This document shows, in pieces, positions 11,769 to 26,400 of a stretch of 64,000 nt of DNA. The stretch is taken from contig NC_133485.1 of NCBI RefSeq assembly GCF_025370935.1, positions 4,841,104-4,905,103 on the forward strand. Reading direction: 5' to 3'. The notes under the pieces were generated by a model. That model did not search any database. It was not told the origin of the DNA and saw only the letters and a list, made by a program, of their open reading frames with translations. The stretch's first letter is position 1. Each line of letters opens with the position of its first letter. This DNA comes from Choristoneura fumiferana (lineage: Eukaryota > Arthropoda > Insecta > Lepidoptera > Tortricidae). Position numbers and translations under genes: made by a program.

Positions 11769-11927
11769 CTCTCTTTAGGCTGGAGCGCGCGCGCCGTGGT
11801 TGGTGCTCCATCCGTGACGCTGTCTTCGTTCACGGTGGGCTTGTACAAGGGGAACCGCGTTGCTGTCAAGAAAATACACAGAAAGAAGCTTGACCTCAAC
11901 AAAAAACTCATGTGGGAGATTAAGCAG
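11769..11927 (+). CDS. Guanylate cyclase exon A1 (kinase-homology N-lobe)
   Basis: Acceptor TTTTCTCAG before 11769, donor CAG/GTAAC at 11928, 53 codons in phase 0. It encodes GLYKGNRVAVKKIHRKKLDL, the N-lobe strand with the conserved lysine. An in-frame ATG upstream at 11757 is part of the intron, because the exon continues an open frame from an acceptor. Where the preceding exon lies is not visible. Confidence 0.85.
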
Positions 11928-14397
11928 GTAACAAAACAGATATACTAAAAAAATACAATATAATGACTCTTTGTACACCACAAATAGTAAGCAAAAATAA
12001 ATCTTACTTATAATTATAATCGTTGATGTGGTGACATCACGTACAAGTATGTTTCGTTGATTTTTATTTTGTAACTAATGTAATAAAATAGTATTATAAC
12101 GTACCTAATGTTAACATTGATTAGTGATATTATAATGAAAAGCAGTCGATGTCGTCCAAAATCCATGCTTAAACTTGAAGTGTTTGATGGATGCACTCGA
12201 CCATTCCAATTTTAAAGGGAGAGAATTTTTTAACATAAACCTAATGTGCGAAATACTGTCAATTCATGTTGATTCACTTTTAATTGAGGTAGGTATGTAG
12301 AGGTACCAAAATTTAATCCAAGTAAAATGTTTTCGAATATGTAGTTTACCCAAGAATAGCAAAACGATGCAATATAGATAGTGAATCAGTCTCCTCCACG
12401 AGAATAGTAGGTACTTAAAATCATCCAATTAATGCTTGTGATTATCATTATCACCAACAACAACTCCATAGGCCAGAAACGTCTCCCACGAGAACACAAC
12501 CCGTTTCATCGGCGCTTGCGTCGACTGCCCACTGGTGTTCGTGCTGACCGAATACTGCCCTAAAGGCTCACTGAAAGACGTGCTGTCCAACGAGGAGATA
12601 CAGCTCGATTGGAACTTCAGGACGTCACTGGTTCATGATATCGTGCAGGTAAGCCATTTTGTATAAAAAGTTGAATGTGAAAATAGAATCGTTTTAGAAA
12701 GTCACAAAGTGATATTAGAGGAAGGTTACCGTGTCTTTGCAAACTCACACTAAAATGATACAGTATCTTTTTCGCCCACGTAAATGTTTCGGCGAATTCG
12801 CCCACTAAAGTAACAGCGTAAAAAAGTTCATAAAACGTGTAATCTTATCTTTATAAATTTTCCATTGATCTTTTTAAAAATACATCTCCCTAAAACAATA
12901 TCAAACGTTTAATATTTTGCAAGGGTATGTGTTACCTCCACGGTGGTCTGGGAGCCCACGGTAAACTCCGATCTTCCAACTGCCTCATCGACGGCCGCTT
13001 CGTCCTCAAGATATCTGACTACGGGCCCAATACACTCTGCACGCCCACCGATCTCATCAAAGATGACAACTACTATTACAGTAAATAGCTTGGTATCGTT
13101 TTTATTTTTATTTGCTAAGGGGCTGTTTCACCATCCATTGATTAGCGTTAACCGACGGTTAAATGAGATGCCGTCTCCGTCTATTCGAATGAAACAAATA
13201 GAGACGGCATCATACCTAACCGCCAGTTAACACTAATCAATGGATGGTGAAACGCCCCTAAGTATTATTATTTAATCAAAAGACGGACTTTCAACTATCG
13301 CTACCACAATCTTATCGCTGTTAATTTAAAATTACTCAGCTATTTTTGGTTTCTGTATTCGTTCCAACTATGATTTTTAAATTTGTAACTTCTATTATGT
13401 TATTTTATTGGGTATAGTACGATACAATACGTATATAAAACAAGTTATAATACTTGAATCACGTTATTTCTTATTTTAAATTGAATAATTTTTTGTACTT
13501 TGACGTTTTTGTTCTGTTTTCGAGTACTGCATGGATAACAGCTAAAGTACCTAAATTATTATCGTTTTGTAATATTTTATTGGCATATTTTATATTTATT
13601 TAAGTTTCGATGCTTCCTATTAAATTGGGTTGTATATAATAACAAAAGTACCAGGGTGACCGAGCTTTGCTTGAGCTAAAACTCGTTAATAAGAGATAAG
13701 ACCAAGCTAGATCGATTTGTCATCCCCGAAAACCCTCACATACCGAATTTCATCGAAATCGTTGGAGCCGTTTCCGATATCCCCGAAATATATACTTATA
13801 CAAGAATTGCTCGTTTAACGGTATTAGATATAACTCGTTGAGTATATGTAGACTTCCATTTAATAATATTATCAAAATTTTAATTATTTAAGCTGCTAAT
13901 TCTATATTATATTCTATACAAACCGTTTTTTGGCTATCTCAGAGATTTACATATCAATTTATGTTTTTTGGAAGTCCTACGAATACAGCGACACTTCAGG
14001 CTATCAGTGGTAAAGACATTAGCCCGCCACGCAAGCGCTCTTGCTGCATTATTAGGTAGTTAACTAAGCTCCAATAATCTCGCTCTCGACTAAAAAGTCG
14101 CCGACATCTTTTTCTACAAATGATAGAGGAAACAAAGAAGTGTGTTACCAGATAAAAACATCTCGTAAATACGGTTGCAATGAATAAATACAATATAAGG
14201 TTCTGGCAGAAAATCAGCGCTGCAGGCGTTTAACGCTTCAGCATAATGCTGAGTCAGCGACCGTTTCACTTTCGCGGGGACACACAACATTGTGTATATT
14301 GTATTTAATGTTTTCATGTGTTTTTCTGTAATTTTTTATTTTATTTGTGTTAATTTTGCTGTATATGTGTGTCTTCTGTGTAAGTGAATAAATGTCT

Positions 14398-14429
<32 letters not shown>

Positions 14430-17400
14430 ATATGTTGAGTGGATGCCCTTTTTGGTGTCGTATCGTGTAAATTAGTTTGTGTTTTATTCTTATTACTGTA
14501 AGGTTGTGGTACTGATGGAACCGAAATAAATTTATCTTTCTTTCTTAATATGAATAAGATGAGGATTGCAGTTGCTTTGCCAGTTTTGAGAGCTAAGTAT
14601 ACACATAGTATGTGTAGCAAGGTCTTATCTGTAAACGCTGGGGAACTGAACAAGTGACGTCTTCTAGAGCTGCTGTGGACGGCTCCGGAGCTGGTTGCTG
14701 CCAGCGTGTACCCCGGCGCTGCGGCTTCGCTCAAAGGCGACGTGTACAGCTTCGGAATCATCCTCGAGGAGATTGTGCTTCGCGCCGGGCCGTTTCACCA
14801 TTACACCTCTACCATGACCAACAGAGGTACAACTGACTTACCTTCTTTAGTACTTACTTCTTACTAACCTTCTTTATTTAAACTTCGTTCGAATGGTAAT
14901 GAGCTTAGGGCTATCGCGTATGAATTCGCCGCTAGAGGCGCTGGTGTAGCGTGAGGTCTCCCAAATGTCACATCTCATAGTTTTTGGGTGAGTTACGCGA
15001 GTTTATTTATAATTAGAATATTTTTGTGAAAATTTTGCATTACCTGAAATCAATTATGGCAATTATGCGTTACGGGACATTGAATGTCTGTGTTTTGAGA
15101 CAGTTTTGTCTTTCGGAAACTTATGTCCTCCCTTTTTTCCGAACAAAACGTGACTACGCAACACTGTGGTTTTTATGGTACGGTTTTAAGGTGTATTAAA
15201 TATGATTTTAATCTAAACTTTGTTTTCACGCCCGTAATAACAGACTTTGAAAGCCACACTTAAAAACCTCACGCAAAAGTGGCGCCATCTAAAAAGATAA
15301 AAAACGATAGCCCTCATTGAGTGCAGCTTTAGTTGCTGCACAGTACGAGTACTTATTACACCAAAAAACGAGTACATATAAAGGGATAAGTCCGCCTTTG
15401 TACAAGTATCTTAAAGTTTGTCAGTTGTATTTTGTTAATTTTCTTTTGTACAATAAAGAGTTTACATACATACATACATACATACATATTATTTTTCAGT
15501 ACCTAATAAATGTCTCTATCAAAGTCAGTCAAAATATCTTTATTTAATTTAGGCTATAACAAGCACTATATAAATGTCAAAAAAAATCTTCCACCGGTCC
15601 GGAAAAAACCTCTGTTGAGAAGAATCCGGCAAAATACTCAATGAGGTATTTTTTTTAATATCTATATCTTTTTCTACCTTTATGGTAATACTTCAGCAGT
15701 TTGACCATTGAAATAAGTATTATTAACATTCTAGTGATCACTTTGCTGCGCACAGTGATGTTTTTTTTGTCTAAATGTATTTTTATAGGAAGTTTTGAGT
15801 TTTGGAATTCTATTAAGTAGATTACAATCATTTACCTTGCTCTTCCGCTACCACACGTGCAGAACCGCTATGTCTCACCAATATCACTATTAGCTGACCT
15901 TCCATCGTTAGAGATAGTCTCTCGCGTATGCGCGCGAGAGTCACCAGCCTTCCGGCCGGTGGTGTGTGCGAGCGAGACGGGCGCGGGCCCGGCCGGCGGC
16001 GCCGCCGCAGCATCCGAGCTGCTGGAGCTGGCCGCGCGCTGCTGGGCTGAGGCTCCCGATGACCGACCAAGCTTTGATACCATTAATGCCAACTATATCA
16101 AGTGAGTCAGTCGCGGAAGTACAGTCACCTGCATTCATATCTGCCACAGCGGAGCGTGCAAAATTCTCATACGTACATCCAACAAGCCCTAGAAATAGTG
16201 CTGGTGACTATACTATTGAACCATTTGATTTTTGATCCACTGTAGAATGTTCTCACAGTACATTTTTGTGTGAAAAAGTTGCACTGTGGTGTGGATCACG
16301 ATTCTGTTGATTTGATTGATAGTACCTACTCCGTTGAGCTGAGGTGCTTCAATTTCAGTCGTTTTTCCCTTCCTCCTACTTCCACAGCTGCTGGATAAGA
16401 ATCTAGTCTACTGTGCCCTGTATTTGCGGTTTGACCTGTGATATCATTTCCATGTTTGATTTTTGTGCTATCATGTTAAATTCTGAACAGCAACAATTTT
16501 AGTTTCAAGAAAACTCTCTGATAAACAGAGAATTGTTCCGAATATCCTACAATGCAAAATATGGCCCAAACGCATTTAAAATCTAAACGATTCCTTTACG
16601 AACTTCTTTCATCCAGGGGCTACTGTGACAATCTCATGGATGACTTGCTAAGCCGCATGGAGCAGTACGCCAACAACCTGGAATCGTTGGTTGAGGAGAA
16701 AACGGAACAGCTCTCGCTGGAGAAACGACGCTCCGAAGAACTGCTGTACCAAGTCCTGCCGCGGTAAGATCTTCGGGTTTTTTCGCTGCAAGTTGTTGGT
16801 TTAGTTTTTACCCTATTCCAACATCGAACTTACGGGCAAAGGCTACCATTTTGCATGTTTGTAGAGCTTGCATCCAGCTGATCAGGATTCTGTGTTTAAA
16901 GCTTAAGTATCACGTTTCTAATGAACCCAACTCGATAGAAAGAGGTGGATCTAAAATGTGGTTTCGTGAAATATTTTTTTGCAAAATACCTACTTGCTTT
17001 TTTTACAAATACTGGTGACCCACCTATGATAAATTTATTGGAACTGTTTAAGCTTTCGTTTATTGTTATCTACCTATACAAAACCAGGAGAACAATAATC
17101 TAATCCAACCCAATTTTGCCGCGATCGAAAGGAGAACGTCGCTTCAGAAGTGTTGATGTTGAAATCGCCATATTAATTTCTGTTTCATTAGGTATTTCTG
17201 CTTTGCCTTTTCATTTATCTTATTGTGCACGAAAAATACATATTCCTTTACACGTTCATAATCTAATTTGTCGGCCTTTAAGGAAAGTATAAACACTTTT
17301 CTTGAAAGCAAGTTATAATTGTCTAGAAACATTGCTGACAAAAACTTGATTCCACAATTTCACTACACGTGGCAGGAGGCATACTTTTTATTTACATAAC

Positions 17401-20400
17401 ATACTCATATTGTAATTTGTCTGCCCGTGTGCTCAGACCAGTGGCTCAGCAGCTTATGGCCGGCGAGGTGGTCCAGCCTGAGAGTTTCGAGTGTGTGACG
17501 GTCTACTTCAGCGACATCGTTGGCTTCACGGAACTCTGCGCCGCCTCCACGCCCATCCAAGTGGTGGATCTGCTTAACGACCTGTACAGCACCTTCGACA
17601 GGATTATTGGATTCTATGATGTTTACAAGGTAAGCATAGGTAGTGCGACGAGAGTTGAAGTGAATGATTACACACACAGCTACATGAAGAAATGATTGCA
17701 CAAAAGGAGAATGAATGAAATGAATGAGTAAATGTCAAAATCCCGCTGTCATTTCATGGCTGTTCTTGCGTACGTGACCTCAACTCTGGTGGCACGAGGT
17801 ACCTATATAAGGTGTGAGATTTGTTGGTATGATTCCATCTGAATGAAGAACTGATGTGTCAACACACACACTATCACATATCCTACTCATATTCGAAATG
17901 CGAATGTATGTGTTTGTTAGGTACTATTTAATTGACGTTATAATGGCTGGACCAATTTTGATGAAATTTGGCACGCACAGTTTATGATTTGGATTTGTCA
18001 TGTCTAATATGGTGGTAGTGATAGATGGGTTTGTGTGATTTGTGTGTGTTCTTACAGTGTGGAGGTGGAGGAACTGCATGAACACACATATTATTTTGCA
18101 TAAACTTAACTGTCATAAGGTCGCGGGTGAGCAAAGAAATTCTTTTAGTTCATATTTGTGTATTTTTATTTCTATGTGCAATAAAGAGTTTAAAAAATGT
18201 ACTGATGTTCTAGTTTGTTTTTACTGCTTGTAGAAAACTTTAGGACCCTGGAAAACTTTCAGACGTCCCTTTATTTAATTATGTCACAGACGCGGGTCGT
18301 GTGTGTGACCCTTGCCTTTCCTTCATTAAATTAATAAATGTCATGGCTGTGAACCGACGATCTATCAGAAAGTGTCAAAGTTATAGTGTACAGTCGATTA
18401 AACTGAACCATGTACCAGGGAACCTTTGAGCCACTAATGGCATGTTGACATCTTATGTTTGTGCGAAGGAAATCATAATAAAATTGATTATTAAAAGGTT
18501 CCACCCTGGTACACGAAACGAATCAATATTTTCGACCTTGATTTGGGAACTTGATGCACACCATTGATTTGCTTGTTGATTGATTTGCAGACTTGTGCAG
18601 GTTTCTTCACGATGTTTTCCTTCACTGTTTACAGCTCGTGGTAAATTTCAAATTTAATTTCGCATATGAATTTCGAAAACTAAGCCCGATTTGAACCCAC
18701 GAACCTTTGCTTGAGAGGACATAGGGTACAATTAGTAAGGATTAGTATGGGTAAGGATTTAAAGATATTAACAAATAAAAATGTATGTAAGTATTATGGA
18801 AAGACCGTTTTCGAGGTTTTCCTCATTATTTGTAAGCTATTCCTATTGCTACGGACAGGGGCCGCGAAGGTTACTCCTTGATAAAGGGGGATATTTGGCA
18901 CCCCCCTCCCCCACTCCCGCAACCGCTGGTAAGGAAAATATCTTCCGCCGTTTAATTAATAAAAATATTCTCGTTTGACTTAATTCCAAAAAAAAGGTTT
19001 TAATATATAAAAAATGTTTATTTTAAAGTGTAGTCATCTTATCTACATCCGTATCCGAAACAATGGTTAGTTAAGTCCCACTAGATGTGAATGAAATAGA
19101 ATAGGGTAGGTATTTGGGAACTCCTGAAATGGTCATATCCTGGATATTATTATGAAAATATAGAATAGATATAAAGCCACTAAACTGTATAAAGCCAATG
19201 TTTAAAAGCGAAGAAAAAAAAATTGATTGAAAATTAAATTAATACTTAGTGATTTTTTGAAATATCTATAATATCCCTTTATGTACGAAAATTCCAAATT
19301 AAATTAAAACACGTATATTGCTTTTTGTATCATCATCATCATCATCAGCCTGAAGACGTCCACTGCTGGACAAAGGCCTCCCCCTTAGAACGCCACAATG
19401 AACGACAACTTGCCACTTGCATCCACCGGTTTCCCGCCACTCTCACGATGTCGTCAGTCCACCTGGTGGGAGGCCTGCCAACGCTTCGTCTTCCGGTTCG
19501 TGGTCGCCACTCGAGGACTTTTCTCCCCCAACGGTTATCTGTTCTTCGAGCGATGTGGCCTGCCCATTGCCACTTCAATTTGCATATTTTTCCAGCTATG
19601 TCAGTGACTTTAGTTCTTCGACGAATTTCCGTATTCCGGATTCTATCGCGCAAAGAAACTCCAAGCATAGCTCTCTCCATAGCTCGTTGCGTGACTTTGA
19701 GCCTCTCTAAGAGGCCAACAGTTAAGGACCACGTCTCAGCGCCATAAGTCATCACTGGCAACACACACTGGTCGAAGACTCTAGTCTTCAGGCACTGCGG
19801 AATATTGGACGAGAAGACATCACGAAGTTTCCCGAACGCTGCCCATCCGAGTTGGATTCTTCGGGCGACCTCTTTGTCGAAGTTGGACCTACCCAACTGG
19901 ACAACTTGTCCAAGGTAAACATAGTGGTCAACAACTTCGAGTACATCGCTCCCAACGATAACCGGCACGGGTGTGACATGGACATTTGACATGATTTTAG
20001 TCTTGTCCATGTTCATCTTAAGACGATACTGAGGTCACTGAGCATAGTATTGAGCTCCTCCAGCGACTCCGCCATTATGACTATATCATCGCTTTTTGTA
20101 TACTTAGGTAAAATTCAGGCGCTCTTTGCACAAATCCATATTCAACCGGTGCAATATGAATACAATTGTATTCACGTGATTTTTCTTGCACTCCACCTTG
20201 TCATCCAGCCATAACATTAGATTATATATTTAAACAAGCTTTTTGTACACTTATTAATTTCAGGGATTTCGGAAATAGCTCTAATTTGAATAAAAGTGAT
20301 TAAAAATATAGTATGTGACGGTTTTGGGGCGAACCAGGCGCGGCATAAACGTCACTTTAGTGCGGCAGTGAGGCTTCTGTACTTTACTTATTCTGTGGGC

Positions 20401-23400
20401 GAACATCGATCTATCTCTTAATCTAGACGTCCACGTTTTATCCAAATTCGTCAGGGCATGCATGGGCGTGAGAGAGAAAAAAAATCACACATGTACAACA
20501 TACAAATTTCGCATTTATGTTATCACTAGGATTAAAAGGCAACTAGTTGCTAGTTTTTGCTTGGAAATAAGTATATCTTCAGTCAGTTGTTCCTTATGGC
20601 CTTGGATTTTCACTGAATAATTTATAAGCAGAAGTAACATACATATATTTCGTAACATACAGTCGAGTTCATAAACTTGTGAGCAAAATTTTGATCAAAA
20701 ATATCTGAACACGACTCTATTGTTAACGACGTAGAAGCGTGTTCAGATATTTTTGATAAAATTTTTGCTCACAAGTTTATGAACTCGACTGTACATGTTT
20801 CAGAGCGCGTTTCCGTGAAGAATTTTCTTAGTTTGTTTTTTTCAAAGAAACCTTACTAATATATTTATTACCGAAACAAGCAACCTTTTAAATGTTTGTC
20901 GGGTTTTGTAAAATCTTCAAATAATATAAACAACACGGTTTTCCTTTGTTTGACTTTTGTTTCATTGTTACTGGGATGATGTCGAAGTTTAACAATGGAA
21001 GTTATTGTTCGGAAAATAGCTTGATATCGTCAAATTTCCATTTTAATTATTTACAGTGATCCATTGACTTATGAAATTACGCGCATTGTTTTGCTATTTC
21101 CTTCCAAATATTGAGCTATTCGGAGTTATTCGCACCCCCTTGCATTGGGAGCTAAAAGTAGGCACTGAAATTTGGTTGGTAATGAGGGCTATCGTTTTTT
21201 GTCTCACTAGATGGCGCACTGTTGCGTGAGGTTTTTTAGGTATGGCTTTCACAGTCTGTTATTACGGGCGTGAAAACAAAATTTAGATTAAAATCATATT
21301 GAATACACCTTAAAACCGTACCATAAAAATATCGAGCATGCCACAGTGTTGCATAGTCCCCATTTTGTTCGGAAAAAAGGGAGGAAAAAGATTTCTGAAA
21401 GACAAAACTGTCTCAAAACACAGACATTCATTGCCCCGGAACGCATATTTGCCATAATTAATTTCAGATATTGCAAAATATTCACAAAATTATTCTAATT
21501 ATAAATAAACCCGCGTAGCTCACCCAAAAACTATGAGATTTGACATTTCGAAGACCTCACGCTACACTAGCGCCTCTAGTGGCGAATTCATACGCGATAG
21601 CCCTCATTGTTCCTGGGTCCATACTATTTTTGAGCCAGCTACAATTATTAATGGGTCCTGACTGTTGAAGGTCACTATATTCCGCATAACCATTTTTTAA
21701 TGTTGTATATCGATCATCAAAACATTGAATAGTGTAGTTAAACAATATTACTTTTAAGATTATGTTCAAGATTAGTAGACTTGTTTTTCTTTTCAGTTTT
21801 TATTTTAAGTTTTATTTTACACAATCTGTTTTTTGTTATCTATACACTTTTTAGTTTGCGTTACAACATTGATATGCAGGCAAATCGGAATAGCCTGTAA
21901 TATTCTTCAAAATAAAATAAATAAGTATGCTTACAAAATCATTTATTGAATCAGGCGTTACTTTGTGGAGATCCATATCAATAAAAAAAAACAAGTCATG
22001 TCGCGGGTGAGCAAAGAAATTCTTTTAGTTCATGCTTACAAAGGTTCATTACCACGATGATTGAGCATCATTATGGCTCGTATACATTACACGTCTCAGA
22101 ATGAGAGGGGTTGTGGGCCGTGTAGTTCTTACCTGGGCGGTGGTGATCTCTTACCATCAGGAGACCCACTTGCTCGTTTTCCATCCAGTCGAAAAAAAAC
22201 CTAGTGCGAAGGAACTGCCTACACATACAACATTATCTTCGCAAGTGTGCAGGTTTCCTCAATGATATGTTTCTTCAGCATAAAGGATATGGTTAATTTC
22301 AAATATAGCTGCGACTGAGGTACTGGAACCAAAAGCAAACGGTCTCGCCATCGTTTATGATGGACTGGGATGGGATGTTATATGAAGTCGGTTAAAAATA
22401 ACAGCATGCAGCGCATTAAGCAATTGAGACACTATTGCGAAATATCAATTCCTGAAGTAGGAAAATGAAACACGATACGTAAGAAGCTTTCAAAATGCAT
22501 GAGATAACTTTTCAATATACATATCTAAGAGAAAGCCAGTGCCGCTATACGACTCAAGGTAACATAAAAAATTCGTCTCGTACACTGACACAGGATTATG
22601 TTCCTGAATTTATTATTGTCTACCTTTTATACGTTGTACAGAGTTAAATTTCAAAATGGAGAGAAAATTGTCAGTGCTAGATATCGTTATATATATATAC
22701 AGGGTGTCCCAGAAGTACCACGTCACAGTGACACCAGAGGTAGGCCAGCTCAAGAGGAACCTAACCAACCTAACATGACCCCAGTAAAAGTTGCACGGTT
22801 TTCGAGTTATTACCGAAATAAAGATTTTTGGGATACTCCCCTTTGTCTTGACATTTTTAGTACCAGCATCGACTTGGAAAGCTATTAATAACAGTTTTTT
22901 TATGTGTATCGAATCGTGAATAGTTACTTCAGAAGTCCAGTGTGTTACTTTGTCAGTAACTACCGTAAAATGCTGAAAAAAACTTTATTAATCTTGATTT
23001 AAGTTGTCTCAAAAATAAGAATTTCAACTTTAACCCTCTTGCATTGAAAAAAAATTACTAGAAACGAAACAAACAAATAACGCCAAAAAATTAGACATGT
23101 TATGCAGATTCAGAAATGGTATGACACATGTATCTTACTGAAATAACATTAGGCATTCTTATCACTTTGCTGATGCCGCAAGCCGTCACTGTTAAGTAAA
23201 AACATGTTACATTAACTACTAATTTATTAAATCAGGCGTTACTTTGCCGAGGTTCATATTAATGAACTGAAACAATCACCTACTTTGCTCACCCGCGACT
23301 TATGATAGCTACGTTTATACTAGAAATGTGTGTTCATTCAGTTCCTCCTCCTCCACACTGCAAAAATACAGGGTAGTTCGAAGGACTCGCGCTGCTAGCA

Positions 23401-26400
23401 GACTTGACACCCCACACTTCAGTCTACTCGTGACCACGGCCACTGTAATGTTGCCGAAACGTCGAGGTAAATATTACTCGAGTGTGTAAGCGTGATAAGT
23501 CCCGTTGGTGGTATTATTGAACTAAATTTATTCCAATAAATGAATGAAAGATAAATCTGTTTTAACCACCCACGCAAAAAGAAGGGTGTTATAAGTTTGA
23601 CCGCTATGTCTGTCTGTCTGTCTTGTACCGTAGCTCTTAAACGCGTAAACCGATTTGGATGCTTTTTTTATTATTATTTGAAAGCAGGTTTTCTAGCGAT
23701 AGTTCTAAGACATATTCTATCAAAATCGTTTCAGCCGCTTTTGAAATATTGAACTTTGAAGTGACAAAGTTGGGGATTTTCCAACTTTTTTTTGGGTTAG
23801 GTTATATCCGGTTCTTTAGGATCCGGTCCTAGCCTTGAAAAGGGAGACAAATATAATATTTAACCTTCGTGCATTTGGCAAAATAATTGTGTCAGATAAT
23901 AGATGAGCTATCGCTATACACAGCATTTTGTACCACTTAGCAGGGACTGCTTTCGGAGTTCCAGTTTTAAGTTGGTTCGATAGGGCTTCGCTAAAGTGAT
24001 AAGAATGTCTAATGTTCTTGGAGTAAGATACATGTCTCATACCATTTCTGAATCTGCATAACATGTCTAATTTATTGGCGTTATTTGTTTGTTTCGTTTC
24101 TAGTAAATTTTTTTCATGGCAGATGGTTAAAGTTGAAATTCATGTTTTGAGACAACTTAAATCAAGATTAATTATTTATTTTTTCAGCTTTTTACGGTAG
24201 TTACTGACAAAATAACACACTGCACTTCTGAAGTACCTATTCAAGATTCGATACACATAAAAAACTGTTATTAAAAGCTTTCCAAGTCGATGCTGGTACT
24301 AAAAATGTCAAGACAAAGGGGAGTATCCCCAAAAATCTTATTTCGGTAATAACTCGAAAACCGTGCAACTTTTACTGGGTCATGTTAGGTTGGTTAGGTT
24401 CCTCTTGAGCTGGCCTACCTCTGGTGTCACTGTGACGTGGTACTTCTGGGACACCCTGTATATATACCTATCTTTAGATAGCGACACGTGAATACAGAGA
24501 CTTGCTATACTAATGTTTCAGATTTTGTCAGTCTCGATCACGTCACGACGCGACAACTTTGTTTCCTAAATTCTATGATACCTAATGATATAAATTATCT
24601 TTTGAATAATAATATTTTACATTTTAAGTAGGTATAAAATTATGAACAATAGCAAAAACTCTTCAACTTATTCTCCTTCGGATTAAACTATATTTTTAAC
24701 CTAACAGTTTTTTTTTGTCTGATCTAAAAAGATTGTATTGTCGAAACATCGGGATCTCATTAAAGTTAAACATGGTCTACCTAGTTACCCTTGAAATGTC
24801 GACAAACTTTTACTTAATCGAATATCAGAAAAAGCTCAACGTTTCCTATTTTTTCACTTCATCGAATATTCATTACCTTGAATAATTAAAATAAGTATTT
24901 TTAAAAATCACCGATTTTTAATTTCTGTTTTTTTTTAATAGATTGTTTATTTGGCAGTCGGGGCAGATATTTGTATGAATAATGCGATAGTTTGTTCTAG
25001 GGTGTTGGTCGTTTAATATGTATGTGTGTATCTATGTATCTATCTATTTAAGTATATATTTACTTCGCCCAGTACTCATAGTACAAGCGACTAGGTCAAT
25101 TGGTGTCAATTGATTGTCCCATGATATCTTTTTTTTTGTCTTTATGGTAGAGAACGACCAAGTTTATCGCTTTTTTATATGTAGTTCACAAGTTCCTTTG
25201 TTTGACTTTAACAAAGGTGGAGACAATTGGGGACGCATACATGGTGGTGTCCGGGCTGCCGGAGCGGAACGGGGATCAGCACGCGCGGGAGATCTGCCTC
25301 ATGGCGTTGGCTGTCGTGGAGGCTGTGCGCGGGTTCGTCGTGCGACATCGTCCGCAGCACAGGCTAGAGGTAGAGTCAATTATCAACATCATCATCTCAG
25401 CCTGTATGACGGAACGTCCCACTGCTGGGCACAGGCCTCTTCTCAGAATGTGAGGGCTTTGGCCGTTGGTCCCCACGCGGGCACAGCGAGGATTGGGAAC
25501 TGTGAGTGAATCACACCATTGAATTTATTCGCAGGTTTGTGCAGATTTCCTCAGGATGTTTTCCTTCACTGTAAAGCTCAATTATACCTACGTGGTGTCT
25601 GAAAATTAATCTGTGTTTAATATTTACTTGCAGAATATACAATAATCAATTAAACTATAATCATCACAGTTCTACGTCACCCCAAACTTCGTTTCTGGTA
25701 GCAGTTGGGGTCGCAGTTGTAACCTAACCTAACCAAATTTTCTGGTATCGGTACGTTTTAGTATTTCCCACTAAACCAATGTTTAATCAATGCTAAATCA
25801 ATGTTTAGTCATGGTTTGTTTTGCCAACAAACTTTTAATCATATCAATACATCGACAATAATTCATTGAATATTCAGGTCTTATATTTTTATTTTGTGTA
25901 ATTTTGTACCACCTACCGTTCAACGTAAATTACTTATAATCGATGGTTCGTTTGATATTTCAAGTGAGAGAACTACTAAATATTGACGTTTATTTGTTCG
26001 ATGTATTAACAATACAATATAAATGATGACTTCTCGGCCGTACGTTAAGTAGCTTAGCTTAAGTTCAAACTGCGACCCCACACAAAAAAGAATAGCTAGC
26101 AGAATAGTGGATTATGTTAGGTTACAACTGCGACCCCACCCAGAAAAAAGAATGTTATATCTCGTGGGACGCACTTCTTGTCAAGTTTATTGGCTTACCT
26201 TTATTTTGACACAAGGTGCGTGTGGGTGTGCACTCGGGGCCAGTCTGCGCGGGAGTGGTCGGCGTCAAGATGCCCCATTACTGCTTGTTCGGTGACACTG
26301 TCAACACCGCCAGCCGAATGGAGTCGACGGGACAACGTAAGCAATGTCCTAAACTATCGTCGTAACCCACTCATCATCATCCTCCAAAACATCTGTTGTA

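Larger units (their letters stand above)
8731..19668 (+). repeat. Large direct duplicate, copy A (partner 52443-64000)
   Basis: From TGGTATACAAGTGTGG onward the sequence matches 52443-64000 almost base for base, until copy B leaves the window. Exons, introns, MITEs and LINE insertions are collinear. Differences are scattered SNPs, short indels, a 40-base insertion in copy B (54581-54620), about 25 bases in copy B near 57700, and a 555-base LINE insertion in copy B (58687-59241). All seven shared coding exons give the same protein. This fits two alleles or a very recent duplication. Confidence 0.95.

Noticed and set aside
15828..16235. Several overlapping frames around cyclase exon A5 (and 60158-60565)
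   Set aside because: GC-rich exon produces open frames on both strands; only the phase-1 plus frame continues the cyclase.
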